A DNA stretch of 64,000 nt, from NCBI RefSeq assembly GCF_028330965.1, contig NZ_JAQMUB010000003.1, positions 1 to 64,000 on the forward strand. The letters are read 5' to 3'. Shown piece after piece: positions 8,617 to 17,931 of the stretch. The notes beneath the pieces are model-generated. The model ran no database searches. It was not told the DNA's origin and was given only the letters and a program-made list of their open reading frames with translations. The stretch is from Oscillatoria sp. CS-180. GTDB taxonomy: Bacteria > Cyanobacteriota > Cyanobacteriia > Phormidesmidales > Phormidesmidaceae. Numbering within the stretch: position 1 is the stretch's first letter; each line of letters begins with the position of its first letter. Both the position numbers and the translations under genes were made by a program.

Positions 8617-9804
8617 ATGAAACATCGCCGCTGTTTTAGCTTGATTGTTTGTGCTGTTTGGGGCGCGATCGCTGCCATCAGTCTCTCTTTTGGCTCGCTT
8701 GCGTCGGAGGCGATCGCCAGTGATGCTGCTAGTCTGCCCGCGATGCCTCTGGCAACTCGGGGTGCCCAAATTGTGGATGCCCGTGGAGAGCCTGTGCTGC
8801 TACGAGGCGTCAACTGGTTTGGTATCGAAACTGAAACCCATGCACCTCATGGTCTTTGGGCACGAGACTACAAAGAGATGCTGGCCCAAATCAAAGATCT
8901 AGGATATAACTTCATTCGTCTTCCCTTCTCCCTTGAATCGCTGGACTCCCGTGAAGTTAGCGGGATTGATTTCACGATTGGTGACAATGCAGACTTTGAA
9001 GGTAAGACGCCTTTAGAAGTGATGGATATTGTGATTGAAGAGGCAGAACAGCAGGGATTGCTGATCATGCTGGATTGCCATCAGCTCAATGATGAATTCA
9101 TTCCTGAACTCTGGTACGACGAAGACTATAGCGAAGCGGATTGGATCAACACTTGGAAGTGGCTGGCATGGCACTATCAAAACCAACCCAATATTTTCAG
9201 CGCTGACTTGAAGAACGAACCCCACGGAGCCGCTAGCTGGGGGACCAATGACTTAGCGACAGACTGGCGTTTAGCCGCCGAGAGAGCAGGAAATGCTGTC
9301 TTGTCAATCAATCCACAATGGCTCATGGTGGTGCAGGGCGTGGAGAATAACGTGCCAGACCAGCAGCTTGATATTCACTGGCAGGGAGGCAATTTGGAGG
9401 GGGCAGGACGCTATCCCGTACGGTTGTTGAGGCCGGACAAACTAGTTTACTCGCCCCATGAATATGGCACTGGAGTTTTTGAGCAACCCTGGTTTTCAGA
9501 GCCCAACTTTCCCGCCAACCTCCGCGATCGCTGGCAAATCGGATTTCAATACCTCGCAGACGAGAACATTGCGCCAATTTTGATTGGCGAGTTTGGGGGG
9601 CGACAGGTGGACGCGGACTCGACTGAAGGACTGTGGCAGCGATCGCTGGTTGAGTTCATTCAAGAAAAGTCATTGGGCTATGCTTACTGGAGTTGGAACC
9701 CAAACAGTGCTGACACAGGCGGCATCCTGCTAGACGATTGGCAACAAATTGATGCTGAGAAACAAGCGCTGCTAGATCAGACATTGCCTGCAAGGACGAG
9801 ATAG
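8617..9804 (+). CDS. GH5 endoglucanase (cellulase), secreted
   Basis: 395 aa. N-terminal positively charged residues and a hydrophobic stretch (about 5-30) form a Sec signal with a likely cleavage site near ASEA/IAS. The (beta/alpha)8 GH5 hallmarks are visible: RGVNWFG at 63-69, FIRLPFS near 99-105, the acid/base in LKNEPHG (Glu201), and the nucleophile in LIGEFGG (Glu325), with HEYG at 281-284. It hydrolyses internal beta-1,4-glucosidic bonds outside the inner membrane. With the divergent GH8 enzyme it forms a two-cellulase pair next to bcsA, so trimming or release of self-made cellulose is more likely than feeding. Confidence 0.92.
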   Translation: MKHRRCFSLIVCAVWGAIAAISLSFGSLASEAIASDAASLPAMPLATRGAQIVDARGEPVLLRGVNWFGIETETHAPHGLWARDYKEMLAQIKDLGYNFIRLPFSLESLDSREVSGIDFTIGDNADFEGKTPLEVMDIVIEEAEQQGLLIMLDCHQLNDEFIPELWYDEDYSEADWINTWKWLAWHYQNQPNIFSADLKNEPHGAASWGTNDLATDWRLAAERAGNAVLSINPQWLMVVQGVENNVPDQQLDIHWQGGNLEGAGRYPVRLLRPDKLVYSPHEYGTGVFEQPWFSEPNFPANLRDRWQIGFQYLADENIAPILIGEFGGRQVDADSTEGLWQRSLVEFIQEKSLGYAYWSWNPNSADTGGILLDDWQQIDAEKQALLDQTLPARTR

Positions 9805-9814
9805 AACTATTCCA

Positions 9815-10720
9815 TCATCCCTTCATGTCGCGTAAAAATGCTCGCAACAGCCCCACAACAACAGCAGGAGCCTCTACATGGGGCAATACACCAACATCGG
9901 GAACGATATGGATAGTCTGAATGGCTTTAGGGTTCAGCGCTGCTAGACGCTTTGTTTTGCTGGGGCGGTTAAAACGAGCATATTCGCCAACCACCAGCGT
10001 CGTCGGCACGGTAAGTTGACCGATATAGCGGCTTAGATCAAAGCAGACATCTCCTTTCAAAGACGCCAGAGCGGAGTATTCAGCGTTGGGCTGCTGGGTG
10101 CAGGTTACATAGGCCTGGATCAGTTCGTTGGTGATGCGCTCTGGATGGGCAAAGAGAAAATTGGAGAGAAACTGGGTCACTGCGGCTTCGTTGGCTGCCC
10201 CTAATTGATAAATGAGGCGATCAATAATGGGAGTCCCTGCTAGTATTGCAGGCAGGCTGAACGCATAGCCCACGCCAAAGTCGTCGTTACCCGAAGGCGA
10301 CACCAGAAAAAGGGCTTTAAACAGGTCTGGTCGGCGAATGGCTAAGCGAACAACGACTCCTGCGGTTAGAGAGGTGGCTGCCACAATAGCCGGGGCACCC
10401 GCTACCGTCTCAATGAGTTGAGCGATAAGGCCACTGTAATCTTCGGCGGTGTAGTTTCGAATTGGGTGCGCCGACTGTCCCCACCCCACTAAGTCAGGCG
10501 CAATGACGCGATAGTCTGCGGCTAGGGCGGCATAAACTTTTGACCATTCGTAAGCGGAAGATCCACCCCCCAAGCTGTGCAGACAAATCAGCGTCCCTTC
10601 ATCGGGAGCACTGTGGGGAGTGTGCCAAGGTGCGTCAGCGGCTTGAGTGTAGTAGGCCATGATGCCTAAGGCCGTTTCTGTGACCTTCTGTTTAAATCCG
10701 GGCGGCTGAAATTGCAACAT
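9815..10720 (-). CDS. alpha/beta-hydrolase fold protein
   Basis: 301 aa from the ATG at 10720; the frame is open to 11029, but that extension is Pro/Ser-rich and unlike the family. The fold is shown by ICLHSLGGG (oxyanion-hole HG-like region, about 45-53), APDLVGWGQS at 74-83 and a C-terminal LPHVEAP with the catalytic His. The nucleophile elbow reads ATSLTA (Ser117) instead of GxSxG, unusual for an active esterase; a Ser is kept but both glycines are lost. Acid residue may be the Asp in PDVGVLPH. Substrate unknown. It converges on the GH5 gene with 10 bases between stops. Confidence 0.82.
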   Translation of the reverse strand: MLQFQPPGFKQKVTETALGIMAYYTQAADAPWHTPHSAPDEGTLICLHSLGGGSSAYEWSKVYAALAADYRVIAPDLVGWGQSAHPIRNYTAEDYSGLIAQLIETVAGAPAIVAATSLTAGVVVRLAIRRPDLFKALFLVSPSGNDDFGVGYAFSLPAILAGTPIIDRLIYQLGAANEAAVTQFLSNFLFAHPERITNELIQAYVTCTQQPNAEYSALASLKGDVCFDLSRYIGQLTVPTTLVVGEYARFNRPSKTKRLAALNPKAIQTIHIVPDVGVLPHVEAPAVVVGLLRAFLRDMKG

Positions 10721-11041
10721 GGTGAGAGGTTTCGGGGGGACTCTCTGTAAAGGTATAGCAAAAGCAGCAGAAACAGGTGTCACGCACGTCGAAGTGACTG
10801 GATGTAAATAGGGAGCGTAAGGCGGATGAGTGGGTGTTGAGTTTTGAGGGCTGCTCGGGGGCATTTCGTTTGCCCCAAACCCCATCGACCAGGACGAACC
10901 GCCGTCCTGGACCTCGCGGAAGGGATTTTGGGCGAGAAATATTAAAGGGAATGTTTTTCCAAATATCGCTTTCCCCGTTAGAAAGTCAGAACACCCCCCA
11001 ACATCAATCACCTGCCGCAGGTGCACCATTCTTCCAAGCCA

Positions 11042-12397
11042 CTATATCAAGGCTGGGACACGCTGTTGGTCTGAGAACATGGGCTGAAGGGGCTGTGGTG
11101 ATACTTCAACCGTACGGTTTTGTGGCAAGGGTGTTTGGTGTTGCTGTTGGTGAGACGATCGCGAGACTGAATGCGGTTGAGGAAGCTGCAGATCACTGGC
11201 CCATCGAATCAACACGGGGGATCTGGCTTTGAAGGTGTCTTCCCACAGATGGGCTTGTGTCATGGCGTGCGATCGCCAAACACTCTCGGGCTGTATGCTG
11301 CGCGTTGCTAGGACAGCTGGATAGAGACCAATTTGTGTTGTTAATGAAGACTCTTGGGCGAGGCTGACCGTGGCTAAGCGATTGGCTTGGACTAAAATTA
11401 GCCAGTCCTGAGCCAGGGAGCGACGATTGGGATTTTTGGCAATCTGCTGAACGATCTCAGTTGCTCCGGTGACATCGCCTTTCGCTAGGCGATATTGGGC
11501 CAGAGGAAAGAGTTCATCACTCCACTGATCGAGCAAGGGCTGTGCGGTTTGCCAGACGTAAGTTGAGGGATCAATCTGGCTCGCGATCGCGATCGCGTGT
11601 CCTTGATCTTGAGGTGTGCCCAATGCCTGTTGCTGGACCGCTGTATTGAGCAGCCGAGTGGCTTGTCGCTCCGTTTCAATCTGTTGGGCTACTGTTTGAG
11701 TTAATCCGGTTTGCAACTTGGGATGATCTAGCGTTTCCAGTGCCCAAAGTGCTTGAAAAGCGTTAGCCCAGTCCTGCTGTTGGAGAGCAACCTGGGCCGC
11801 TTCGTAAACCGGAGCCGCAAGACGATACTGTTCCTCGCTCAGGCTTTGCAGTAAGGCTTGAGCTTGGATGTAATGGGAACTACCGTGAGGGATTTCCGCC
11901 GCGAAGCTAGCGGCTTGTGAGAGAGTACCGTTGGCATAGGCTTCCTGAGCTTGCTGGAAGGCGGGATCAGACCATTGCTCTAATAGCTGCGTTCCTTCGT
12001 TGAATAATGGGTCGGTGGGTTGCCACCTCCCGACGAAGGCTAAACCCGAGGGCAGGGCTTCGGGTTGTCCCGCAGCGATCGCCTGTTGTAGACAAGTTAA
12101 ATTGTCTCGATGAGTTGCTTCTGGCTCTAAATCGGAGCAGTTAGGTTCTGGCGGCAGACTGATGAGAGACGAAAAGGCCATCATCACAGCACTCCCCCCG
12201 GCACTTGCTCCGACCAGTGAGAAGGTCATCCAACTCCAAGCCAGGCTGTGCAAAGTTTGCACAATGGGTTCGTAAACGGCTGCTGGTGCAACAGCTGAGG
12301 ATTGGGATTGCCACGGTTCTGATTGGGCAGCACCCGCTTCCAATAATGAGGAATGATCCCCATCTGCGGCAGTACGAGCAAGGTGGGGTGAAACCAT
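11042..12397 (-). CDS. single-pass membrane protein of unknown function
   Basis: 451 aa from the ATG at 12397; a GTG at 12451 is also in frame, and neither has a clear Shine-Dalgarno. A hydrophobic helix lies at about residues 56-80, followed by a long helical, Gln/Ala-rich region (about 120-380) of degenerate TPR-like repeats, each with an 'A...A..L' spacing and recurrent LxQWSD(P/E) segments. The tail is Gln/Pro/Ser-rich. I do not recognise the family beyond similarity in style to cyanobacterial tetratricopeptide-like envelope proteins. Confidence 0.65.
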   Translation of the reverse strand: MVSPHLARTAADGDHSSLLEAGAAQSEPWQSQSSAVAPAAVYEPIVQTLHSLAWSWMTFSLVGASAGGSAVMMAFSSLISLPPEPNCSDLEPEATHRDNLTCLQQAIAAGQPEALPSGLAFVGRWQPTDPLFNEGTQLLEQWSDPAFQQAQEAYANGTLSQAASFAAEIPHGSSHYIQAQALLQSLSEEQYRLAAPVYEAAQVALQQQDWANAFQALWALETLDHPKLQTGLTQTVAQQIETERQATRLLNTAVQQQALGTPQDQGHAIAIASQIDPSTYVWQTAQPLLDQWSDELFPLAQYRLAKGDVTGATEIVQQIAKNPNRRSLAQDWLILVQANRLATVSLAQESSLTTQIGLYPAVLATRSIQPESVWRSHAMTQAHLWEDTFKARSPVLIRWASDLQLPQPHSVSRSSHQQQHQTPLPQNRTVEVSPQPLQPMFSDQQRVPALI

Positions 12398-12844
12398 ATG
12401 AATTAAATATGAAGAGAGGCGTGAAGATAACAGGCGGGAATGGTAGACCACACTCTGTTAAGGGTGTTTAGGGATTTTGGGATCTCGGCTGATTCCGGTT
12501 CTTGATGATGGATTCTTGATGGCGGATTTGAGAACGATGGCTGAAGCTGTACGTTCAATGCCAATGCTCCCAGCTTGAAGGTTTCTAGCTCTAAAAGAGA
12601 GGCAGTATCGGGTCGGACTTAGACCCTCCATACAGCATTTCGCGGGTTGACTATTCTCGCTGTTGAGGCCAAGAAAACGGCAGGTTCACAGTCTTCAGAC
12701 CTCATCAAGAATTCAAAATCGAAAAATGAGCATCAGCCGTATTTCAAATGCGTAAGATCAACGAATTTAAAGATTGCGCACCATGTTCAGTCATTCTGCG
12801 ATGAAGAATGCTGACCGGAAAAATACTGAGATTGCCTTGAAAAT
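12398..12844. other. 447-base intergenic region, nothing recognised
   Basis: Lies upstream of the membrane-protein gene and downstream of the oxidoreductase gene (both leftward). No convincing coding frame, hairpin-T-tract or operator seen. Confidence 0.4.
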
Positions 12845-14383
12845 TTAACGGAGGCCAATATCCTGCATTAATTTCCGATGATCTTTCACCGGAACAAGAG
12901 TGTTGGCCGTAATCAATCCGCTAGCGGCTACAGCCGGTAGGCCAATGCCCGGAAAGGTTGAATCACCACAGCAGAGTAAGCCGTCGATAGGGGTTGTGGG
13001 ACCTGGGAACAGTCCTTGCCCAGCCGCGATCGCCGGACCATAACTACCTTGGTATCTCCTTAAAAATCTTTCATGAGTTAACGGTGTGCCGACTAATTCC
13101 ACCTCAACACGATCGCGCACATCTGGAATCACTCGCTCTAGCGCTTGCCACATCACCTGCGATCGCTGCGTTTTCAGCATTTGGTACTCATCGCTTTGCC
13201 GTTTGAGCCCTTGCCAGTAGCTGTAAGGCTCGTTACCGGGTGTATAGACGTGAATGGTTTCCTTCCCGGGCGGCGCGATCGTGCTATCCAAACGGGACGG
13301 AATAGAAATCAGGACGACATTCTGCGCCGCTGTGACACCCGCATCCCAGTCATTCACCACAATGTGATGACAGGCGAGATCGGGGGGCAGATCAGCGCCA
13401 TCGATGCCCAAATGTAAATGCATGAAGCTATTGCAGGTCGGGATGGACTGCCGTTCTCGTTGGAAAGAATGGGCTGCTGATTGGTTAGGCAACAGCCTCA
13501 GTGTGTCCCAAATGGAAGCATTGGAAACGACCGCTCGCTTAGCTGACAATACCTCGCCAGACTTCAGTCGCACGCCTGTAGCACGACCGTTAGTCATCAG
13601 AATGGCCTCAACATGTGTGCCTAAACGCAGACTGCCTCCCCATTTTTTTAGTCCCCTCACGAGGGCGTTCACCAGCGCACCACTACCACCAACGGGATAA
13701 TCTAGTTTCACTCCCGGACGATACCAGTCAGCAAACATAAAGGCCATTTCAGCAGCGCTGGTGCCAGACGCAGGCAGTCCCGATAGAAGAAAACACAGCA
13801 AGTCAAGCCAGTTTCGTAGAAAGGGATCCTGAACCACACGATTCATCAATGTGCTGAAAGGGCCTGTGAGATCAAACAATCGTGGCGCATGCCCCAGCAT
13901 TGACAACGCATAGGGTGAGACCGTTTGAAAGAAACCCCAGTCGAAACGGACGGCGGCAGGGGGAAGCGCGATCGCGGCTTCTCCATAAGGCTTCATTAAA
14001 GTCTGAAGTTGTCGCCATTCCGCGATCGCGGCTTCTCCTCGCAGCGTTGCTAACACCTCACAGAACTGGTCAGCTCCGACTTCAGTGTTGAAGGTCCCCT
14101 CTGGCAAGCAGCAGCCCCAAGTGTCATAGGTTTTCCACTCGGCATCTTCACCAATGGCATCTAAAACCTGTCGTAATGGATTTGCAGATGGGCTGTAGGA
14201 CAACCCTGAATACAGTGATGGGCCTGAATCAAATCGAAAGCCGTCACGTTCAAAACCATGGGCAGATCCCCCCGGAATCGTGTGGCTTTCACAGACAACC
14301 ACATTCAGTCCGTAGCGAGCCAGCAGCGCACCACAGCTCAATCCCCCAATGCCACTGCCCACTACGACAACGTCTGCGCTCAT
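12845..14383 (-). CDS. FAD-dependent oxidoreductase of the carotenoid isomerase / retinol saturase (CrtISO-like) group
   Basis: 512 aa from the ATG at 14383 (the frame continues to 14443, but the dinucleotide-binding fold starts directly after MSADV). The N-terminus has the Rossmann motif VVVGSGIGGLSCG and a following CESHTIPGGSAHGF, which is the phytoene desaturase/CrtISO pattern. The C-terminus has the FAD-contacting GDSTFPGIGLPAVAASG motif. Plant and cyanobacterial members act on polyenes (cis-trans isomerisation or saturation), but many paralogues are uncharacterised, so the substrate is not assigned. It has no operon partner here. Confidence 0.83.
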   Translation of the reverse strand: MSADVVVVGSGIGGLSCGALLARYGLNVVVCESHTIPGGSAHGFERDGFRFDSGPSLYSGLSYSPSANPLRQVLDAIGEDAEWKTYDTWGCCLPEGTFNTEVGADQFCEVLATLRGEAAIAEWRQLQTLMKPYGEAAIALPPAAVRFDWGFFQTVSPYALSMLGHAPRLFDLTGPFSTLMNRVVQDPFLRNWLDLLCFLLSGLPASGTSAAEMAFMFADWYRPGVKLDYPVGGSGALVNALVRGLKKWGGSLRLGTHVEAILMTNGRATGVRLKSGEVLSAKRAVVSNASIWDTLRLLPNQSAAHSFQRERQSIPTCNSFMHLHLGIDGADLPPDLACHHIVVNDWDAGVTAAQNVVLISIPSRLDSTIAPPGKETIHVYTPGNEPYSYWQGLKRQSDEYQMLKTQRSQVMWQALERVIPDVRDRVEVELVGTPLTHERFLRRYQGSYGPAIAAGQGLFPGPTTPIDGLLCCGDSTFPGIGLPAVAASGLITANTLVPVKDHRKLMQDIGLR

Positions 14384-14915
14384 AGTCCCTAATCGAAAAG
14401 TATCCTGTTCTAGTGTGACGGAGAACGCGAATACGAGCAGCAAAGACTCGTTGACTCATTCACTCATTGCTGTCACAGCGTAGCGTCAGATCAGTAAAAA
14501 TACTGGAGTCGATGCTGCGATTGATAGCCCTGTGCAGCTTGGTTAAGTCCATCTCAGGAATGAATGAATTTTAAGTTCTCAGTGTTGAGTTTTGAAGGAT
14601 TGAGTTATCAGCAAATCCAAAGCTCAAAGTTGATACTTAAATAAGTTCCCGTTCCTCAGTGTCTCAAAGGAATAAAAAATAGGAAGCAGGGAATGGGGTG
14701 TGCTTGACTCGAATGCATGTGCTATCTCTGTCTGTCCACCCAGCCAAAGGCTGTTGGGTTGACATGCCTTTGCCTCTTGCTAGTACCGCTACGCGGAATT
14801 CAAAATACCCTCTGGGAAGGGCAAAGCCCTACAAAACTCAGAACTTAAAACCAAGGCAGATGGGCTTTCCCAATGTTTTGAATGGTGAGCCTATTTCTGC
14901 CGTAGAGTACTAGCT
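14384..14915. other. 532-base intergenic region with dispersed-repeat material
   Basis: No credible gene. It contains the inverted copy of the ~45-base dispersed repeat (14679-14723), then a stretch with small hairpins, for example CCCAGCC-AAA-GGCTGTTGGG near 14739 and GGGCAAAGCCC near 14819, and a CTAGTACCGCTACGCGGAAT segment of the sort found repeatedly between genes in cyanobacterial chromosomes. Confidence 0.45.
14679..14723 (-). repeat. dispersed intergenic repeat, copy 1 (inverted)
   Basis: Read on the minus strand, it matches the segments at 36929 and 53436: a core AGC-N2-ATGCATT-N-GA-N-TCAAGCACACCCC followed by a pyrimidine-rich TTCCCT tract. About 26 of the 30 core bases are shared with the other copies. 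No coding potential. Confidence 0.8.
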
Positions 14916-15464
14916 CTATCGTTGTCCTTGCAATTGTCGATTCACGGCATCCACGCTAAACACCTCAGGATCAAAATCTGCTCCGACCCAATCCAGCAAA
15001 TCTTCATACTCTGGTTCTTCTGGATCGGCCAATCGCTCTAGCAGTTCTTCATAGCCCCAAATGCCACCGCAGTCTTCAGGGGGACAAGCCCTCTCGCCAG
15101 CTAAGCAGACCGGAGGCTTTACGGCTGATTGCGTGATTGCTTCCGCCGTCAACTGATGCATCCAACCGTCACCAAAATCATAGGTATAGATGAACTTTGT
15201 GCCCTGCTTTAAACGCAGTTCAGCAAGTGTGATGGCAGTTGAATCCAGAGTGTCTTCGAGGGGAACAGGAAACGGATCGGCGTAGCGATCGCCACCAATA
15301 TCAAAAGCGTGAAGATGGCTATTCTCCCAGCCCATCACAACTTGTATAACAAAATGTAAGTCGTTTAGAGACGCCTGCTGATGGATTTGAAAGCGCCGCC
15401 AAATCAGGGGATCGCTGTCCAGCAGACCAATGTGGAATTGAGCTATGTCAGAGGTAGGTGCCAT
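14916..15464 (-). CDS. plasmid pRiA4b ORF-3-like family protein
   Basis: 182 aa. The family pattern is clear: FHIGLLDSDPLIWRRFQI at the N-terminus, SLNDLHFVIQVVMGWENSHLHAF, the YDFGDGWMH block, and CLAGERACPPEDCGG with Cys residues near 120-131 that could bind a metal. Members occur on plasmids, in IS elements as passengers and widely on chromosomes; the biochemical function is not established. No transposase is nearby. It ends 9 bases upstream-side of the LCP gene stop and runs in the same direction, downstream of it, so co-transcription is likely. Confidence 0.88.
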   Translation of the reverse strand: MAPTSDIAQFHIGLLDSDPLIWRRFQIHQQASLNDLHFVIQVVMGWENSHLHAFDIGGDRYADPFPVPLEDTLDSTAITLAELRLKQGTKFIYTYDFGDGWMHQLTAEAITQSAVKPPVCLAGERACPPEDCGGIWGYEELLERLADPEEPEYEDLLDWVGADFDPEVFSVDAVNRQLQGQR

Positions 15465-15473
15465 TGTGCGTTT

Positions 15474-16877
15474 CTATAGACTGGAGCTAGTTCCATATTC
15501 GTCTAGCCAGTCATGTCCGAGCTGAATGGTGATGTCTGAATTGAGGACACCTGTGCTTTCAACTCGCACTTCACCTAAGCCTAAAAAGCGCTGGAGTGTT
15601 TCTGCACTGGCTAAATCACCATTCTGAGCAACCACTCTTGTGATGGGCAGCTCCTCGTTCCAACTGTCTTCGACGTAAACGTTGTAATAACCGCTGTCAT
15701 ACAAAGTTTGAACCAGACTGTCGATCGCGATCGCATCTCCTGTGCCGTCCTGAATCGCGATGCGTAAATATTGTGGATCTTCAGAGGCGGCTACCTGCCG
15801 AGTGCCGTATCCGAAATACTCCGATACCATCTCGTCAATTTCTTGAATACTAGGCAGCCAGTAACTCAGCTCATAGTCGTTCATGCTACTGAAATCACCG
15901 GGCAGCATCAGCATCTGAACGTTGTAAGAGTTTGTTTTAGAGGCAAATCCAGAAAGGGCTAATAGCTCTTCAACACTGAGGTTAGTATCAACGTGAGATT
16001 GAATAACGGACAGAATTTTGGGTAGCCGAGCGACCGTCTTAGGATTCAGTGCCTGTTCTAAAACGGCCCGCATCATCATTTGCTGTCGCTGGATTCGCCC
16101 AATATCTCCATTATCGTCATAACGGAACCGTAAAAACTGTAAGGCTTGGGCGCCATCTAATCGCTGCTCCCCCGCTTTGAGATTGATGTAAAGGTGCTGG
16201 CTATCATCCTGATATTTCATGTCTTTGGGAACGTTGACCTCAACGCCCCCCAGCGCATCCACCAGCTTTTCTACCCCTTGAACGTTGATGCGAACATAGC
16301 GATCAATTTCAACGCCTCCTAGCAAATCACTAACTGACATGGCTGAGAGAGCCGGTCCACCATCTCGATTGGCCTCGTTCAGCTTTGTCATACGGCCCTG
16401 CACCAGCGTTCGCGTATCGCGGGGAATCGACAAAACCACCAGCTGATCGGTGTGCGGATTGAAGCGAATCAGCAACATGGTGTCTGACAAACCATCAAAG
16501 GAGTTCACTAAAGCGTGATATCCCAGATCTTCAGCCTCGGACGGCAGATCATTGACGTCCGACGTGAGAACTTTCATGCCGAGCACAAGAATATTGACAG
16601 GACGTGTCAGGCGCGGAACCTGAAGACTGTTGCCTTCTGTAATGGGTTCGTTCTGATTGAAAACGGCTGATTCTTCTTCAGTAAGGCTATTGTGCAGCAA
16701 AGGTGTGCTGTTCAGCGATACCGCTAAAAATGCGCCGCCCACTGCCGAAACGCTGGCAACGCCAATGAGAGCAGTGCTCACTCCAAGCCACTTAGGAACG
16801 CGAAAGCGTCGCGGCTTTTTAGCAGACGCATGGGGCTGATAGTGCTGAATAGGACGAGAGGACTTTTTGCTAGACAC
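15474..16877 (-). CDS. LytR-CpsA-Psr (LCP) family protein with LytR_C domain
   Basis: 467 aa from the GTG at 16877, preceded by GAGG with a 6-base gap; a TTG at 16907 is in frame but lacks such a site. Order: cytoplasmic Lys/Arg-rich tail, one membrane helix (about 35-58), LCP domain with NILVLGMK, DTMLLIRF, SIPRDTRT, NEANRDGG, a Gly-Gly-Val-Glu segment and FLRFRYDDNGDIGRIQRQQ (the conserved polyprenyl-pyrophosphate-binding Arg/Asp set), then a C-terminal LytR_C domain from about 365. LCP enzymes transfer glycopolymers from lipid carriers to the cell wall. It may serve one of the polysaccharides encoded elsewhere in the window. Confidence 0.92.
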   Translation of the reverse strand: MSSKKSSRPIQHYQPHASAKKPRRFRVPKWLGVSTALIGVASVSAVGGAFLAVSLNSTPLLHNSLTEEESAVFNQNEPITEGNSLQVPRLTRPVNILVLGMKVLTSDVNDLPSEAEDLGYHALVNSFDGLSDTMLLIRFNPHTDQLVVLSIPRDTRTLVQGRMTKLNEANRDGGPALSAMSVSDLLGGVEIDRYVRINVQGVEKLVDALGGVEVNVPKDMKYQDDSQHLYINLKAGEQRLDGAQALQFLRFRYDDNGDIGRIQRQQMMMRAVLEQALNPKTVARLPKILSVIQSHVDTNLSVEELLALSGFASKTNSYNVQMLMLPGDFSSMNDYELSYWLPSIQEIDEMVSEYFGYGTRQVAASEDPQYLRIAIQDGTGDAIAIDSLVQTLYDSGYYNVYVEDSWNEELPITRVVAQNGDLASAETLQRFLGLGEVRVESTGVLNSDITIQLGHDWLDEYGTSSSL

Positions 16878-17203
16878 GAATAACCTCAAACCACATGAGT
16901 CGACCAATAGTAAATGAAGACGGCGCTACAGTCACAGTTTCAGCTCCTAAATTAGAATTCAGTCACCTTTTAGTAATCAGTAACAGCACCTCAGAGGTAC
17001 AAATGTTTTATTTTGATTCTAAAGGAGCTACTTGCGTTGAGGAATACCGAATGAGTCATAGTCTCTACACAAGTAGATGAAATACTAGCAGCTTTGTCCG
17101 CTAACGAAACTCCATTTTGGACTTGTATTGGCTATCAACTCAGAATTGGCGATCGCCCCAGTCATGTTGACGATGGACTAAGAAATCTAACAATGACGAC
17201 GCC
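16878..17203. other. 326-base intergenic region
   Basis: Upstream of the LCP gene. Contains only the GAGG ribosome-binding site (about 16884-16887) and two HIP1-type octamers; no convincing promoter or gene seen. Confidence 0.35.
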
Positions 17204-17563
17204 CTACGGTAAGCGATCGCTCAATGGGCTGATACCTGGAAGGCGTACCGACCCCCCCCGGAGTAGCCGCACCATTAGCCAAAGGTTCGTAATGAAATAC
17301 CCTGTTGTTGCCAGCAGACTAGTGACGAGGAGGCGAGTCGAGGCAAGATCCAGTGCTTGGCTGCCTGCGGCTGTTGATAGATAAACCAAAACCCAGGCAA
17401 GGGCCAGCGTTACGGCTGTTTTACTAACGGTTTTTTCTCGCGGGCTACCCTGCTTGAAATACAAACTCCATAGCGATGGAAAGAAACCAAAAATAGGCAC
17501 TAGATAAATGACTAGCTTCAAAGTCTCAAACTGAGCTTCGGAGTCAGAATGTCGAGAACGCAT
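17204..17563 (-). CDS. small membrane protein, cyanobacterial conserved type
   Basis: 119 aa with three hydrophobic helices (about 15-36, 50-67 and 80-102), a basic loop after the first helix and a short C-terminal tail. ATG start at 17563. Composition, length and helix spacing are those of a genuine membrane protein, but I cannot name the family or its function. It stands alone. Confidence 0.68.
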   Translation of the reverse strand: MRSRHSDSEAQFETLKLVIYLVPIFGFFPSLWSLYFKQGSPREKTVSKTAVTLALAWVLVYLSTAAGSQALDLASTRLLVTSLLATTGYFITNLWLMVRLLRGGSVRLPGISPLSDRLP

Positions 17564-17931
17564 AATCGCAGATAGTAAACGTTGACTGGATCTAGGAATA
17601 TGCCTCAGCTTAGGCTAGATAATAGAGATTGGACCTCGACGGCAGAATTTTTATGAAATAGCAACGACAAGTTCCAACAGAGCTTATGCAGAATGTCCGT
17701 AGGCGAGGTGGGCCAAACTGAGATCTTGTACTAGTACATCAATATCCTGCATTTGCCCCCTAAATCCCCCAATTTTGGGGGACTTCGATCTCAGAACCCC
17801 CAAATTTGGGGGGCAGGGGGGCCAGACCAGGCAATGTCGGGACAACTGCAAGATCTAAGCCAAGCAGCTTATTGGTGTAATAGCAAACTTAATTTGCCGA
17901 ATGTTCACTTGTTTTCTCGAACTCCAACCCC
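17564..17931. other. 368-base intergenic region with a double palindrome
   Basis: Separates the divergent small membrane protein and nuclease-like genes. Holds the palindromic repeat at 17755-17822; otherwise no gene or clear signal. Confidence 0.45.
17755..17822. repeat. double-palindrome repeat element (C5-AATTTT-G5 type)
   Basis: Two near-identical 16-base palindromes, CCCCCAATTTTGGGGG (17766-17781) and CCCCCAAATTTGGGGG (17797-17812), 15 bases apart, flanked by GCCCCC on the left and GGGGGGCAGGGGGG on the right. Elements of this design are dispersed in many copies between genes of filamentous cyanobacteria and can fold into a cruciform. No transposase, so probably non-autonomous. Confidence 0.7.

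Noticed and set aside
14916-15464. pRiA4b ORF-3-like gene as evidence of a mobile element
   Set aside because: The family occurs on chromosomes, and no transposase, integrase or terminal repeat is close by.
16895-17080. 61-codon plus-strand frame upstream of the LCP gene
   Set aside because: No ribosome-binding site, no family similarity, and overlaps the upstream region of the LCP gene.
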